Positions 1-9,800 of a stretch of 35,467 bases of DNA are shown one piece after another; positions within the stretch are counted from its first letter, which is position 1, and every line of letters starts with the position of its first letter. The notes beneath the pieces were generated by a model that saw only the letters and a program-made list of their open reading frames with translations, was not told where the DNA came from and ran no database searches. The DNA is from an uncultured Kiritimatiellota bacterium (GTDB lineage: Bacteria; Verrucomicrobiota; Kiritimatiellia; RFP12; UBA1067), in assembly GCA_934635385.1 (NCBI GenBank), contig CAKTZI010000040.1:1-35467 (forward strand), in the 5' to 3' direction. A program made the position numbers and the translations under genes.

Positions 1-80
1 CGCCCGTCAGCGCCCGTCAGCGCCCGTCAGCGCCCGTCAGCGCCCGTCAGCGCCCGTCAGCGCCCGTCAGCGCCCGTCAA
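1..80. repeat. Tandem decamer minisatellite (cgcccgtcag, 8 copies)
   Basis: Eight head-to-tail copies of the 10-base unit cgcccgtcag fill the first 80 bases; the last copy ends in a instead of g. The array is cut by the window edge, so its true length is unknown. It lies about 30 bases upstream of the first large secreted-protein gene, where it could be the tail of an upstream gene or an intergenic array. The unit is not a multiple of three, so length changes would shift frame if it were coding. Confidence 0.95.
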
Positions 81-110
81 CAGACACGTTCAAAAACAAG
101 GAACAAGGCA

Positions 111-3100
111 ATGAAAGAAGATCATGCAACGAAGATAACTGCTTGTGCGAGCCTCTTGGCCGGCTCGGCGCTCTTGATTGGCTCAGCAGGGGCTACTCCT
201 CTCGTCGGCGGCGTCGGCGATTATCCTGCGGTGGCGGTGGACGGCGGTCGCGTCGTCACGCAGACGGAGGCGGTCGCCGTCTCGTCGGCCGCGAACGGGC
301 TTGCCAAACGCGGCGACGGCACGTATGTCCTGCCGTCCGACAAGTTGCTGTTGCGCGACCAGTTCACGCTGAAGACCGGCGCCGGGACGGGCGAGTTCCG
401 TTTCGTCGCGTCGGGGGAGGCCCCGACATTCTCGCAGCCGGACGTGATGGCGGAAGCCGCGTTCTGGGTTGACGCCTCGCGCGCCAACACCCTTGCGACG
501 ACTGTGACCACGAATGTCGTCGCGAACGCAGACGGATCGGAGACGACAAACTTTGTCTCGAACGCCGAGACCTGGTATGACGTGCGCGATCTGGAGGCGG
601 TTGCCGCCGGAAACGCGGGCACGCATCCGCGCGCTGTTGCCAGCCGCGCGCTCACGTTCGGAGACGGCGAGACGCGCGTGCCGTCCGTCGAGACATTGGA
701 CGGGCGCGCCGTCGTCAACTTCGGCTGCGGACGTACGGGGCGGTACATGATGTGGCGGACGCCCGTCGGCGGCACGAACCGCATCGACGGCATCCGGCAC
801 CTGTTCGCCGTCCAGTGCATCACGAACAGCTGGGGCTATCTCCTCGGCTCGCACACCAGCGCGAACGGTGCGCCGGGTTCGCAGAACGCCAGTTCACTGG
901 CCTCGGTCAAGGCCGATCCGCTCTGGAGCTCGGCCAATCACGCCATTTGCGCGGGACGCACCTTCCAGAACGGCGTGGCGGTCGATGGCTATACGGCAAA
1001 GGCCAGGCTTGGCTTTCATCTGCTGGAGTTCGTCACGTCGGAGTTGGCCGTCGACGGTTCGGACTGCTTCTTCAGCGACCACGACTACCAGGCGTCGGCC
1101 ACCACGGGCGGTCAGAGCGGCGGAGGCGACCGTGTCGGCGGCGACTTCCTGTCCGAGGTGCTGGTCTTCACGAATCGCCTGACGGAAGCGCAGCGCATGG
1201 CAATCGAGGCGCACCTCATGGCCAAGTGGCGACTGCAGGCGGAAGCCCCCGACGTCACGCTCGTCACGAAAGACGGAACGACAACGCGCCTCTCGACGGA
1301 CGGCACGGCTTGCGACGCCTCGGTGGTCGGGAACGGTCGCCTCGAAGTCACGGGCGACGCGACGGCCTATCTTCAGCCGATGACGGACGACCGGCTTGTC
1401 GTCGCCTCTTCGCCCGTCACGCCGCGTGGCGGAACGGCCGGTTCGGACAACGCGCCAGTCCATTCGACGGCCGCGCAGGACACGGCGGCTTTTGCGGGCG
1501 AAGCGCGTCTTGCGGGTGTCGCTTACGTCAATACGCCCGTGCCGCTCGCGCTGGAGGCCGGCGAGACGGTGACGGCGAATCAGGACGCGGCAGGGCTGTG
1601 CGTGCGCGTGACGGCGGATGCGAAAGCCGATGCGCTCGTCAAGCGCGGACGCGGCGAGGTGTCGCTTGCGCGAATCCCGGCTGCGGTGCGTACGCTGTCC
1701 GTTCAGGAGGGCGTCTTGCGCCTCGTCGCGCCGGGACGTCCGACGGGTGTCGAGGCGGGCGCGAACGCCGGCGTTGAGGCCGTCTTTTCAAGCACCGACT
1801 GGGCGAATGCCGAAACTGGCGCGACGGTGACGGTTCCGGCGGACGGCGTTTACGAACTGAGCTTTTCGTGCCGACGCGACGGTGCGCAGCACAATCAGCC
1901 GCTTTACCTTGATGTCGTCCTTTCCTCGGACGCGATGAAGGCGACGACGGTCGGCCGCGTGGTCTGCGTCGAGACGAAGCCCACGCGCTTCTATCGGTTC
2001 CGCACGCCGCGCCTGACGGCGGGCGCGTATGCGCTCGCGCTCAAGCCCAAGAGCGCCGTGGCGGCGGCGGAGACGTCCGGCGCCCAGTTCGACGGTTTCC
2101 GCATGGTTTGCGTCGCGGATGAGACGGAGACGTCGAACGTGCTGGCGAACGGCGATTTCGAGGACTTTGCGTGGCCGCTCGCGGCGCCGGGCTTTTCGGC
2201 GGCGGTTGGAAATGCTGCGACAGGCTGGAAGTTCGAGCAGGCGGCGGATCGGTTGGCGGACGCCTTGCCCTCGGTCGCGCTCGTCACGCCGGGGGCGATG
2301 GATGCGGTCTCCTGCTTCTGGGATGCGCTGGGATACCGTCATGGCGCTGCGGCGGTCTGCTTCTGCAAGCCCGGCGGGACGCTGACGCGGACGAACCTGA
2401 CGCTGGCGGCCGGTGCCTATCGCGTCCGCGCCCGCCTCGCGCGTCAGCGTCATCCGTATGGCTCCGCCGGCACGGCGGCGGCCGTCCTGACGGCCACGGT
2501 GACGCCGCAGGGCGGAACGCCGATCGCCCTTGGCTCGGTCACGCAGGTTGCGCGCACGGCGACGGACGTCATGTGGCCGGGGGGCTTTGCCCTGGCGGAG
2601 CCGACGGCGGTCGATCTCGCCTTTACGCAGACGGCGGACACGATCCTGATCGCCGACGATTTCGAGATCGTGCCGGCGCGCGACCTGTTGGCGAACGGCG
2701 GCTTCGAGCAGGACGTCTCCACGACTTCGGATGCCGGGAACTGGATGAGCGAAGGAGATTCTGTCGCCCGTGGCTGGTACGAAAACGAGAACCACGACAA
2801 GATCTTCACCCAGAGCTACTTTGCAGGGACGAGCTACATGCGCATCCGGGCGGCGGGCCTTGTGCGCCAGCAGGTCGCGTTTCCGGCGGCGGGCGTCTAT
2901 CGGCTGACCCTGCACGGGCACGCGCGGCATGAGGTCGGGTCTTCGGCGTTCTTTGGCAATCCGGTGCGCGCGTGGTGGCTTCAGCCGCAGGCGGACGGTA
3001 CCGTCGTCACGAACGAGATCGGGCGGACGTCGTTCGATGCGCAAGACGAGCAGAGTCGGAACTTCCTCCGCTTCAGCTGGGACTTCCGCGTGCCGAAGGC

Positions 3101-3452
3101 CGGCACGTATGTGCTGGGCTTGCAGGGGACGGGCATCCGCGACGCCACCACGCTGGTCGATGACGTGTCGCTCGCGTGGATTGACGAGGATCAGGTCGAG
3201 GCCGCGCCCTTGGCCGACCCGGAACTGGAGCTGCGTGTCGCGACCGGCGCCAAGGTTCGCCTTGACTATCCGGGTGCGCTGACGGTCCGCAAGCTCTACC
3301 TGGGCGGCAAGCGGGTGCGCGCCACGGCTTGTGACGCGGACGGGAATCGGACGGTGACGGTTTCGGCGGTTGACTATCCTGACTTCTTCACGGGGCCGGG
3401 TTCGGTGACCGTTTCGATTCCGAGCCGAGGTGTTCTCTTCATTCTTCGATAG
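111..3452 (+). CDS. Large secreted carbohydrate-binding / LamG-like protein
   Basis: 1113 residues. A signal peptide is visible: a charged start (MKEDHATK) then a hydrophobic stretch ending near residue 28. Residues about 110-385 look like a concanavalin/LamG-type sandwich ending in 'SEVLVFTNRLTEAQR' and 'HLMAKW', a pattern familiar from surface proteins of PVC bacteria. Two later modules open with 'NVLANGDFEDF' (about residue 676) and 'LLANGGFEQDV' (about 858), typical openings of galactose-binding-like beta-sandwich carbohydrate modules. No catalytic motif was recognised. It precedes a rhamnosidase with a 16-base gap, so it probably binds the glycan that its operon partners cut. The start is supported by an AAGGA-type ribosome site upstream. 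The binding role is inference; the exact ligand cannot be told. Confidence 0.7.
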   Translation: MKEDHATKITACASLLAGSALLIGSAGATPLVGGVGDYPAVAVDGGRVVTQTEAVAVSSAANGLAKRGDGTYVLPSDKLLLRDQFTLKTGAGTGEFRFVASGEAPTFSQPDVMAEAAFWVDASRANTLATTVTTNVVANADGSETTNFVSNAETWYDVRDLEAVAAGNAGTHPRAVASRALTFGDGETRVPSVETLDGRAVVNFGCGRTGRYMMWRTPVGGTNRIDGIRHLFAVQCITNSWGYLLGSHTSANGAPGSQNASSLASVKADPLWSSANHAICAGRTFQNGVAVDGYTAKARLGFHLLEFVTSELAVDGSDCFFSDHDYQASATTGGQSGGGDRVGGDFLSEVLVFTNRLTEAQRMAIEAHLMAKWRLQAEAPDVTLVTKDGTTTRLSTDGTACDASVVGNGRLEVTGDATAYLQPMTDDRLVVASSPVTPRGGTAGSDNAPVHSTAAQDTAAFAGEARLAGVAYVNTPVPLALEAGETVTANQDAAGLCVRVTADAKADALVKRGRGEVSLARIPAAVRTLSVQEGVLRLVAPGRPTGVEAGANAGVEAVFSSTDWANAETGATVTVPADGVYELSFSCRRDGAQHNQPLYLDVVLSSDAMKATTVGRVVCVETKPTRFYRFRTPRLTAGAYALALKPKSAVAAAETSGAQFDGFRMVCVADETETSNVLANGDFEDFAWPLAAPGFSAAVGNAATGWKFEQAADRLADALPSVALVTPGAMDAVSCFWDALGYRHGAAAVCFCKPGGTLTRTNLTLAAGAYRVRARLARQRHPYGSAGTAAAVLTATVTPQGGTPIALGSVTQVARTATDVMWPGGFALAEPTAVDLAFTQTADTILIADDFEIVPARDLLANGGFEQDVSTTSDAGNWMSEGDSVARGWYENENHDKIFTQSYFAGTSYMRIRAAGLVRQQVAFPAAGVYRLTLHGHARHEVGSSAFFGNPVRAWWLQPQADGTVVTNEIGRTSFDAQDEQSRNFLRFSWDFRVPKAGTYVLGLQGTGIRDATTLVDDVSLAWIDEDQVEAAPLADPELELRVATGAKVRLDYPGALTVRKLYLGGKRVRATACDADGNRTVTVSAVDYPDFFTGPGSVTVSIPSRGVLFILR

Positions 3453-3468
3453 GAAGGGCACGGTCACA

Positions 3469-6400
3469 ATGGCATCGAGATCGCGACTCGTGGGGCTGGC
3501 CGTCGGCGCATGCGCGCTGACGGCCCTGCCGTCTGTCTGCGCAGGAACGCTGGAGGACGGCTTTTGCAATCCGCCGTCCGAGGCGCGTCCGCGAACCTGG
3601 TGGCACTGGGTGGACAACAACATCACGCAATCGGGCATCACCAGGGATCTGGAGGCGATGAAGCGTGCCGGCCTCGGCGGCGCGACGATCCTGGACGTCA
3701 GCAGCTTCGGCGGCGGACTGAAGGGGCCGGTGAAGACGCTGTCGCCCGAATGGTTCGATTGCGTCAACCACGCCGTCCGCGAGGCGAAACGGCTGGGTTT
3801 GGAGCTGTCCGTCGCCAACTGCCCCGGCTGGAGTTCGTCGGGCGGTCCGTGGATCCGTCCCGAAGAGGCGATGAAGAGCATCGGCTTCACCGAGACGACC
3901 GTTGCGGGCGGACGTCGCCTGTCGCTGACGCTGACGCAATGCGAACTGCCGGAGAAGTACGGCAAGGACGTGGCGGTTCTGGCGTTCCCGGCGATCTGCG
4001 GCGACGGCTATGACTTCAAGGCCGATGTCGTGAAGACGACGATTCGGCACGATGCGTCGCTGACGTTTCCGCCGGGCTTCCCGCACACCCAGTATCGGTA
4101 TGTCCCGGAGACGCTGTGGGATGGTCGGCCGTCCACGTGCGTCATGTTCAACCCGTCGCTCGCGAAAGAGCCAGAGGCGATTGAATTTGAGTTGCGGGAG
4201 CGGCGGCAGATGTGTGGCGTCCGCATCGACCTGTCGGGACCTCCGTGGGCCAATCGGGCGCGCTACCGCATCCTCGTCTCCGACGACGGCATGGACTGGA
4301 AGGAGCATTGCGTCACGCCGTTTGCCGTAAAGGACGGCGGCTTCGTCGCGTTCCCGCCGGTCACGTCGCGCTTCTTCCGGCTGGAGCCGCGCGACTGCGG
4401 GTGGCTGCCGATTGCTGCGGTGAACTTCACGCCGGGGTGGCGCATTCCCGACCAGACGAAGAAGACGTTCTTTCACCACGGCCTTTCCGCCTCGGCGCCG
4501 ACGTATGTCCGCGACATGCCGTCGATGCCGAAAGAGGGGGCGGTCGATCCCGACCGCATCATCGACCTTACGGCGTCCGTCGCCGCTGACGGGCGGCTCG
4601 CCTGGGACGCGCCGCCCGGACGATGGACGATCCTGCGCTTCACGCTCTACACGCGCCAGTCCGGCAACCATCCGGCGAACCCGGAGGGACGCGGCCTCGA
4701 GTGCGACAAGATGTCGAAGCGCGGCGTCGAGGCGGCGTGGCGCGGCATGATGCGTCCGATCCTCGACCGGGCGAAGGCTTCCGGGGCGGACGGCGTCGTC
4801 GCGGGTACGCTGATCGACAGCTACGAGGTCTGGCCGCAGAACTGGACGGAGGCGATGTCGGCGGAGTTCCGTGCCCTGCGCGGCTACGATCTCGTGAAGT
4901 TCCTGCCGGTCTTTTCGGGGCGCTACGTGAAGGACGCCCTGACGAGCGAGCGTTTTCTGGAGGACTTCCGCCGCACGGTGTCCGACCTGTACGCCAAGTA
5001 CTACGGCGACTACTTCCGCCGGCTTGCGAACAGGGACGGCGTTCAGCTGGAGCTGGAGCCGTATGGCGGGCCGTTCGACGACCTGCTGCAGGGGCGCATG
5101 GCTGACGTGCCGATGGGCGAGTTCTGGCAGGGGCCGTCGTGGGGCGTCGGCAACGCCAAGCTCGCGTCGAACGTCGCGGACGTCTACGGCAAGCGGTTCG
5201 TGCAGACCGAGACGTTCTCGGCGGGCGACCGGGCGGCCGCCTGGACGGCCTATCCGGCGCGGCACAAGCTGCAGGGCGATTCCGCCTTCGCCCAGGGCGT
5301 CAACCGCTTCGTGTTCCACAGCTTTGCGCACCAGGCCTACGAAACGACGGGGCCGGGCCTCACGATGGGGCCATGGGGCTTTCACTTCAACCGCCACAAC
5401 ACGCTGTGGCCGTTCCTGCGCGGCTGGCTGGACTACGTGAGCCGCGCGCAGTTCCTGCTGCAGCAGGGGCGGACGGTGGCGGACGTCCTGTACGTCACGC
5501 GCGAGGACACGCCCGTCACGCCGACGTTCCAGCCGGCGACGCCGTATGGCTGGAACGCCAACGCCATCGACGCGCGGACGTTCGCGAAGGGCGTGCGTGC
5601 GGTCGATGGGTGCGCCGCGATTCCGGGCGGTCGCCGCTATGCCGTCGTCGTGTTGCCGCAGACGGAAATCGTCTCGTCGTCCCTGCTGGCGAAGGCGGAT
5701 GAGCTTCGTGCCGCCGGCGTCGCCGTCGTGCGCGGGCCGAAGCCCGTGCGGTCGTTCGGCCTCGCCGACCGTGCGGCGCGCGACCGTGCCGTCGCGGCGT
5801 TTGCGGCGGACACGTGGGGGCATTTGCATCCGACGGTCGACGCGGCGCTGGCCGCGAAAGGGGTCGCGCCTGACTTCGCGGCCGAAGGCGACGCGGACTT
5901 CATGCGCCTGCAGAAGGGGAAGGAGGCCGTGCAGTGGATTCACCGTCGGACGGATGACCGCGACATCTACTTCGTCGCGAACGTGCGACAGGACGAAGCA
6001 CCGCTGACATTCGTCGCGACATTCCGCACGCGTGGCGAAGCCGAACTCTGGGACGCCGAGACGGGGACGCGACGTCCGGCCCTGGTCGGACGCATGAAGG
6101 ACGGGCGCATGGAACTGCCGCTGGAGCTGGCGCACGGCACGAGCGTCTTCGTCGTGTTCCGCCGGGATCGTCCGCCCGCACAGACGGCGCGCGGCGTTGG
6201 GCGGACAGGCTCTGCACGTTCGCCGGAGGCCGTCGCGACAGTCGACTGCTCGACGGACTGGACGGTTCGCTTTCAGGAGGGGCGCGGTGCGCCGGAGGGG
6301 GTGGTGCCGTTCGGCACGCTGACGCCGCTGAACGAACGCCCGGAGTCGGGCATCCGCTACTTCTCCGGCACGGCCACGTATCGCAAGACGATTGACGTGC

Positions 6401-6813
6401 CCGCCGAATATGTTGCGCGCGCGAAATACGCGCTGACGCTCGACTTGGGGCATCTGCACGACATCGCCAGCCTGACGGTGAACGGACGGGACCTCGGCTT
6501 TCTTTGGCACTATCCTTTCCGCCGCGACGTGACGGACGTGCTGAAGCCGGGCAAGAACGTCGTCGAGGTGCGCGTCGCCAACCGCTGGATCAATCGGCTG
6601 ATCGGCGACGAGCAGGAGACGGAAGTCGGCGCCTGGTTCAGGAAGGGCGGCGGGCCGCTTCTCCTGCGCGAGTTCCCCGAAGGGTATGTGGGCGGGATGC
6701 TGCCGAAGGGCCATTTTGCGTTCACGACCTGTCGACCGTATACGAAGGACGATCCGCTTCAGCCGGCCGGGCTGGTCGGCCCCGTGCGCCTCCTGGTGCA
6801 GCACCGCGAGTAA
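3469..6813 (+). CDS. GH106-like alpha-L-rhamnosidase, secreted
   Basis: 1114 residues from the ATG at 3469, preceded by AGGAAGG at 3451-3457; an upstream in-frame ATG at 3430 would overlap the previous gene and lacks the signal peptide at its front. Residues 1-24 form a signal peptide. The stretch 'PRTWWHWVDNNITQSGI' near residue 40, followed by 'DLEAMKRAGLGG', matches the start of the GH106 (Glyco_hydro_106) barrel, whose members remove L-rhamnose from rhamnogalacturonan and other plant or bacterial glycans. Residues about 957-1050 ('TYRKTIDVP', 'LTVNGRDLGFLWHYPF') form a GH2-like sugar-binding sandwich, as expected at the C-terminus of this family. Length fits the family. It sits between a binding protein and a multi-hydrolase, consistent with one polysaccharide-degrading operon. 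Substrate is inferred from family only. Confidence 0.82.
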   Translation: MASRSRLVGLAVGACALTALPSVCAGTLEDGFCNPPSEARPRTWWHWVDNNITQSGITRDLEAMKRAGLGGATILDVSSFGGGLKGPVKTLSPEWFDCVNHAVREAKRLGLELSVANCPGWSSSGGPWIRPEEAMKSIGFTETTVAGGRRLSLTLTQCELPEKYGKDVAVLAFPAICGDGYDFKADVVKTTIRHDASLTFPPGFPHTQYRYVPETLWDGRPSTCVMFNPSLAKEPEAIEFELRERRQMCGVRIDLSGPPWANRARYRILVSDDGMDWKEHCVTPFAVKDGGFVAFPPVTSRFFRLEPRDCGWLPIAAVNFTPGWRIPDQTKKTFFHHGLSASAPTYVRDMPSMPKEGAVDPDRIIDLTASVAADGRLAWDAPPGRWTILRFTLYTRQSGNHPANPEGRGLECDKMSKRGVEAAWRGMMRPILDRAKASGADGVVAGTLIDSYEVWPQNWTEAMSAEFRALRGYDLVKFLPVFSGRYVKDALTSERFLEDFRRTVSDLYAKYYGDYFRRLANRDGVQLELEPYGGPFDDLLQGRMADVPMGEFWQGPSWGVGNAKLASNVADVYGKRFVQTETFSAGDRAAAWTAYPARHKLQGDSAFAQGVNRFVFHSFAHQAYETTGPGLTMGPWGFHFNRHNTLWPFLRGWLDYVSRAQFLLQQGRTVADVLYVTREDTPVTPTFQPATPYGWNANAIDARTFAKGVRAVDGCAAIPGGRRYAVVVLPQTEIVSSSLLAKADELRAAGVAVVRGPKPVRSFGLADRAARDRAVAAFAADTWGHLHPTVDAALAAKGVAPDFAAEGDADFMRLQKGKEAVQWIHRRTDDRDIYFVANVRQDEAPLTFVATFRTRGEAELWDAETGTRRPALVGRMKDGRMELPLELAHGTSVFVVFRRDRPPAQTARGVGRTGSARSPEAVATVDCSTDWTVRFQEGRGAPEGVVPFGTLTPLNERPESGIRYFSGTATYRKTIDVPAEYVARAKYALTLDLGHLHDIASLTVNGRDLGFLWHYPFRRDVTDVLKPGKNVVEVRVANRWINRLIGDEQETEVGAWFRKGGGPLLLREFPEGYVGGMLPKGHFAFTTCRPYTKDDPLQPAGLVGPVRLLVQHRE

Positions 6814-6860
6814 GGGGATTGCGCAACTTCAAATTTTTCCTGTCAGTTTCAGAATGTCGT

Positions 6861-9800
6861 ATGAAGAGCCTTATAAATCCAATTAGAAAGAACCTGGTCA
6901 TCCTATTCCTCTTGCTTGTGGCGTGTGCGGTTTCGGCGGCGCAGGACGTCCTCGTGCGCTATCCCGACTACCCGGCGGCGATCGAGCGCGACGCGGCGTA
7001 TGCGGTGCGCGTCCGGCAAGGGGGCGAAGACCGTCGTCTTGTCGTCTGGAACCATTGCGAGAAGTCCATGCTCGAACGGCGGACGCGCGGCGGCGACGTG
7101 AACCGCCGCTTCTGCGAGTTCGCGTTCGCGGGCAGCCCCGTCACGGTGGACATCGCCGTGCGCGAGGACGTGACGTGCTACAAGGTCTTCCCGGCGAGAA
7201 AGGGGCTGAAGCACGCGTTCCGCAACGGCGTCATCTCCGTCACGCTGACCGAGCCGACCTACTTCGGCATCCAGCTCAACGATTACGACAAGACGATCCT
7301 CTCCGTCTTCGCCGACGCGCCGGAGCGCCCGGAGGGCATCCCCGCGCCCGGCGCGGCGAACGTGCTGCGCATCGAGGGCTGGGTAGACGCAAAAGGCGCG
7401 GACGGCGTGCTGGAAGTCCCGGAAAACGTGAAGGAGGTCTATCTGGCGCCGGGCGCCGTCCTGAATGCGCGGTTGAAGATTCGTCATCCGAACGTCCGCC
7501 TGCACGGGCGCGGCATGATTCTCGATCCGATGAGCGACATCTTCCGCTATGACCAGACGAAGAACCCGACGAGCGGACTTGTTCTCATTCAGGCGAATGA
7601 CGTGATGGTCGAAGGTGTCAAGCTCATTGACGCGCGCACGTTCAATTTCGTGAGCTGGGGACGGAACATCGCCTTCCGCAACGTGAAGATCCTGTCCACG
7701 ATGATGTGCTCGGACGGCCTCACGAACGGCGGCAGAAACCTGCTTGTGGACAACGCCTGGGTCTATGTCGGCGACAACGGCCTCGTCGTGAGCGGACTGA
7801 CGGACGGAACTTACCGCAACGTCGCGATTGGCACGTCCTGCAAGGCGATCTTCCCTCAACTGTCGAACGTCGGCATCCGAATGGAGGGCGTGGATGTCTT
7901 CCGTGCGGATGAGGGCGTGATTGCGAACGAGTACAATGCGGAATTTCGCAGCGGCAAGGGGACGGCTTCGGGTCCGCAGGATCTCAAGCCCCAGGCAGAG
8001 GACTTCTTCTTCGACGGGCTTTCGGCGATCGACGCGACCTACGTCGGCTACTTCTTTCGCGGACGGAACATGGGCGACCTCCCGAAGACCTTCGGCTTCC
8101 GCAACCTCTCCGTGCCGCACGTCCCCGGCCGTGACGGCTGGCGCGGCATCGGCGTGACGAATGGCGTTTCGCTTGCCGTCCAGAACGACGCGGCGCGGTG
8201 GCTCAACACGGGCAACTACCGTCTTGCTGTGACGAACCTCTACCTCGCCGGACAGCGTGCGGCGGCGTTTCCGCCTTTTGCCGTCGAGCCGAAGGATGCG
8301 GCGATCCTCGACCTGTCCGTCGTGACGGACGAGACGATTCCGCGCACGGTCGCACTTGCGCCGGATCGCGTCGAGGTCAACTGGAAGTGTCCCGACGTGC
8401 GCAAGCGGCGGCTTCCGACGCCGCCCGTCAACTTGCTGGAAGACCGTGCCGCGACGCGGAGCATCTGGCAGCGCAACCCCTCGTGGAGCGTCAAGCTCGA
8501 TGCCTGTTTGCGCGACGAGAAGGGCGCGGTGGTCTATCGCCTCCGCCAATGCGAGCGGAATGCGGGAATGCAGGCCGTCCTGACCGAGCGCGTGAAGGCG
8601 GCGGGCTTCGGCACGTACCGCCTCACGTTCGAGGCGAAGACCCAAGGCGAAACGCCGTTCGCCCTGCAGGTCTGGACCGTCACAAACGAGAAGCAGAACC
8701 GCGTCAGCCTGGATGCCGTGAGGGACGGCGACTGGCACGCTTACGAGACGGATGTCGATTTGTCATTCGATCCTGCGCAGACGGATCTCGTTGCGCTGAT
8801 GATTGCCGCATCCGCGCCGACAGGCGAAATCTGCTTCCGCAACTTCCGGCTGACGCGCGCGGGGCGTCCCGCGCCGTCCGCAGCGCTCAAGAAACGCCTC
8901 GACGCGGGCCTTGAGCGGTATGGCATCGTCCATTTCTCGCTCAACACGTTCACCGACCGCGAGTGGGGCTACGGGAACGAGAGCCCCGCAGCGTTCAACC
9001 CGACGGCGTTTGACGCCGATCAGATCGTCCGCGCCTGCAAGGACGGTGGCCTTCAGGGGCTCATCGTCGTCGCGAAACACCATGACGGCTTCTGCCTCTG
9101 GCCTACGAAGACGACCGATCACAACATCACGAAGTCGCCTTTTCGGAACGGACGGGGCGATTACGTCAAGGAGATGCAGCTGGCGTGCGAACGGCACGGG
9201 CTGAAGTTCGGCGTCTACGTCTCGCCGTGGGATCGCAACAGCGCGGCGTATGCGACGCCCGCCTATCGCGAAACCTTTCGGCAGCAGATTCTGGAACTCT
9301 TTTCGGGCGGCTACGGTCGCCCGTTCGAGTTGTGGTTCGACGGCGCCAACGGCGGCGACGGCTGGTATGGCGGCGCGTGCGAGAAGCGGACGATCCCGCC
9401 GGACTACTACCGCTTCCGAGACTTGATCGACGAGGTTCGGGCGCTTGACCCCGACGTGTGCGTGTTCGCCGACGGCGATGCGGGCGACCTGCGCTGGCCG
9501 GGCAACGAGTCCGGCGACCTGCATCCCGATGCGCGCGCGACCACGGCGGCGCAGGGGCAGAAGCCGACGCCCGGATGGGAGGATGCGCGGTTCAGGGGCG
9601 ACGTCAACGGTGCGCTGTTCAAGCAGCCGGAGTGCGACTTCCCGCTTCGTCCGGGCTGGTTCTGGCATGCCGCGCACGACGGCTTCGTCCGTTCGCCTGC
9701 GTTCCTCATGAAGATCTACCTGCGCACGTGCGGCAACGGCGGCACGATGAACGTCGGCATTTCGCCTGACCGTCGTGGACTTCTGCCGGAGGCGGACGTC

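Noticed and set aside
1..80. CRISPR array
   Set aside because: The repeat is a 10-base tandem unit with no spacers, and no cas gene is in the window.
1788..3965. 725-codon open frame on the minus strand opposite the first two secreted-protein genes
   Set aside because: It is a GC-skew shadow of the + strand genes: very rich in Arg and Pro, no recognisable domain, and it crosses the boundary between two well-supported genes.
3439..6804. 1121-codon open frame on the minus strand opposite the GH106 gene
   Set aside because: Mirror frame of a high-GC gene, Arg/His/Pro-rich and without motifs; the + strand reading matches a known family.
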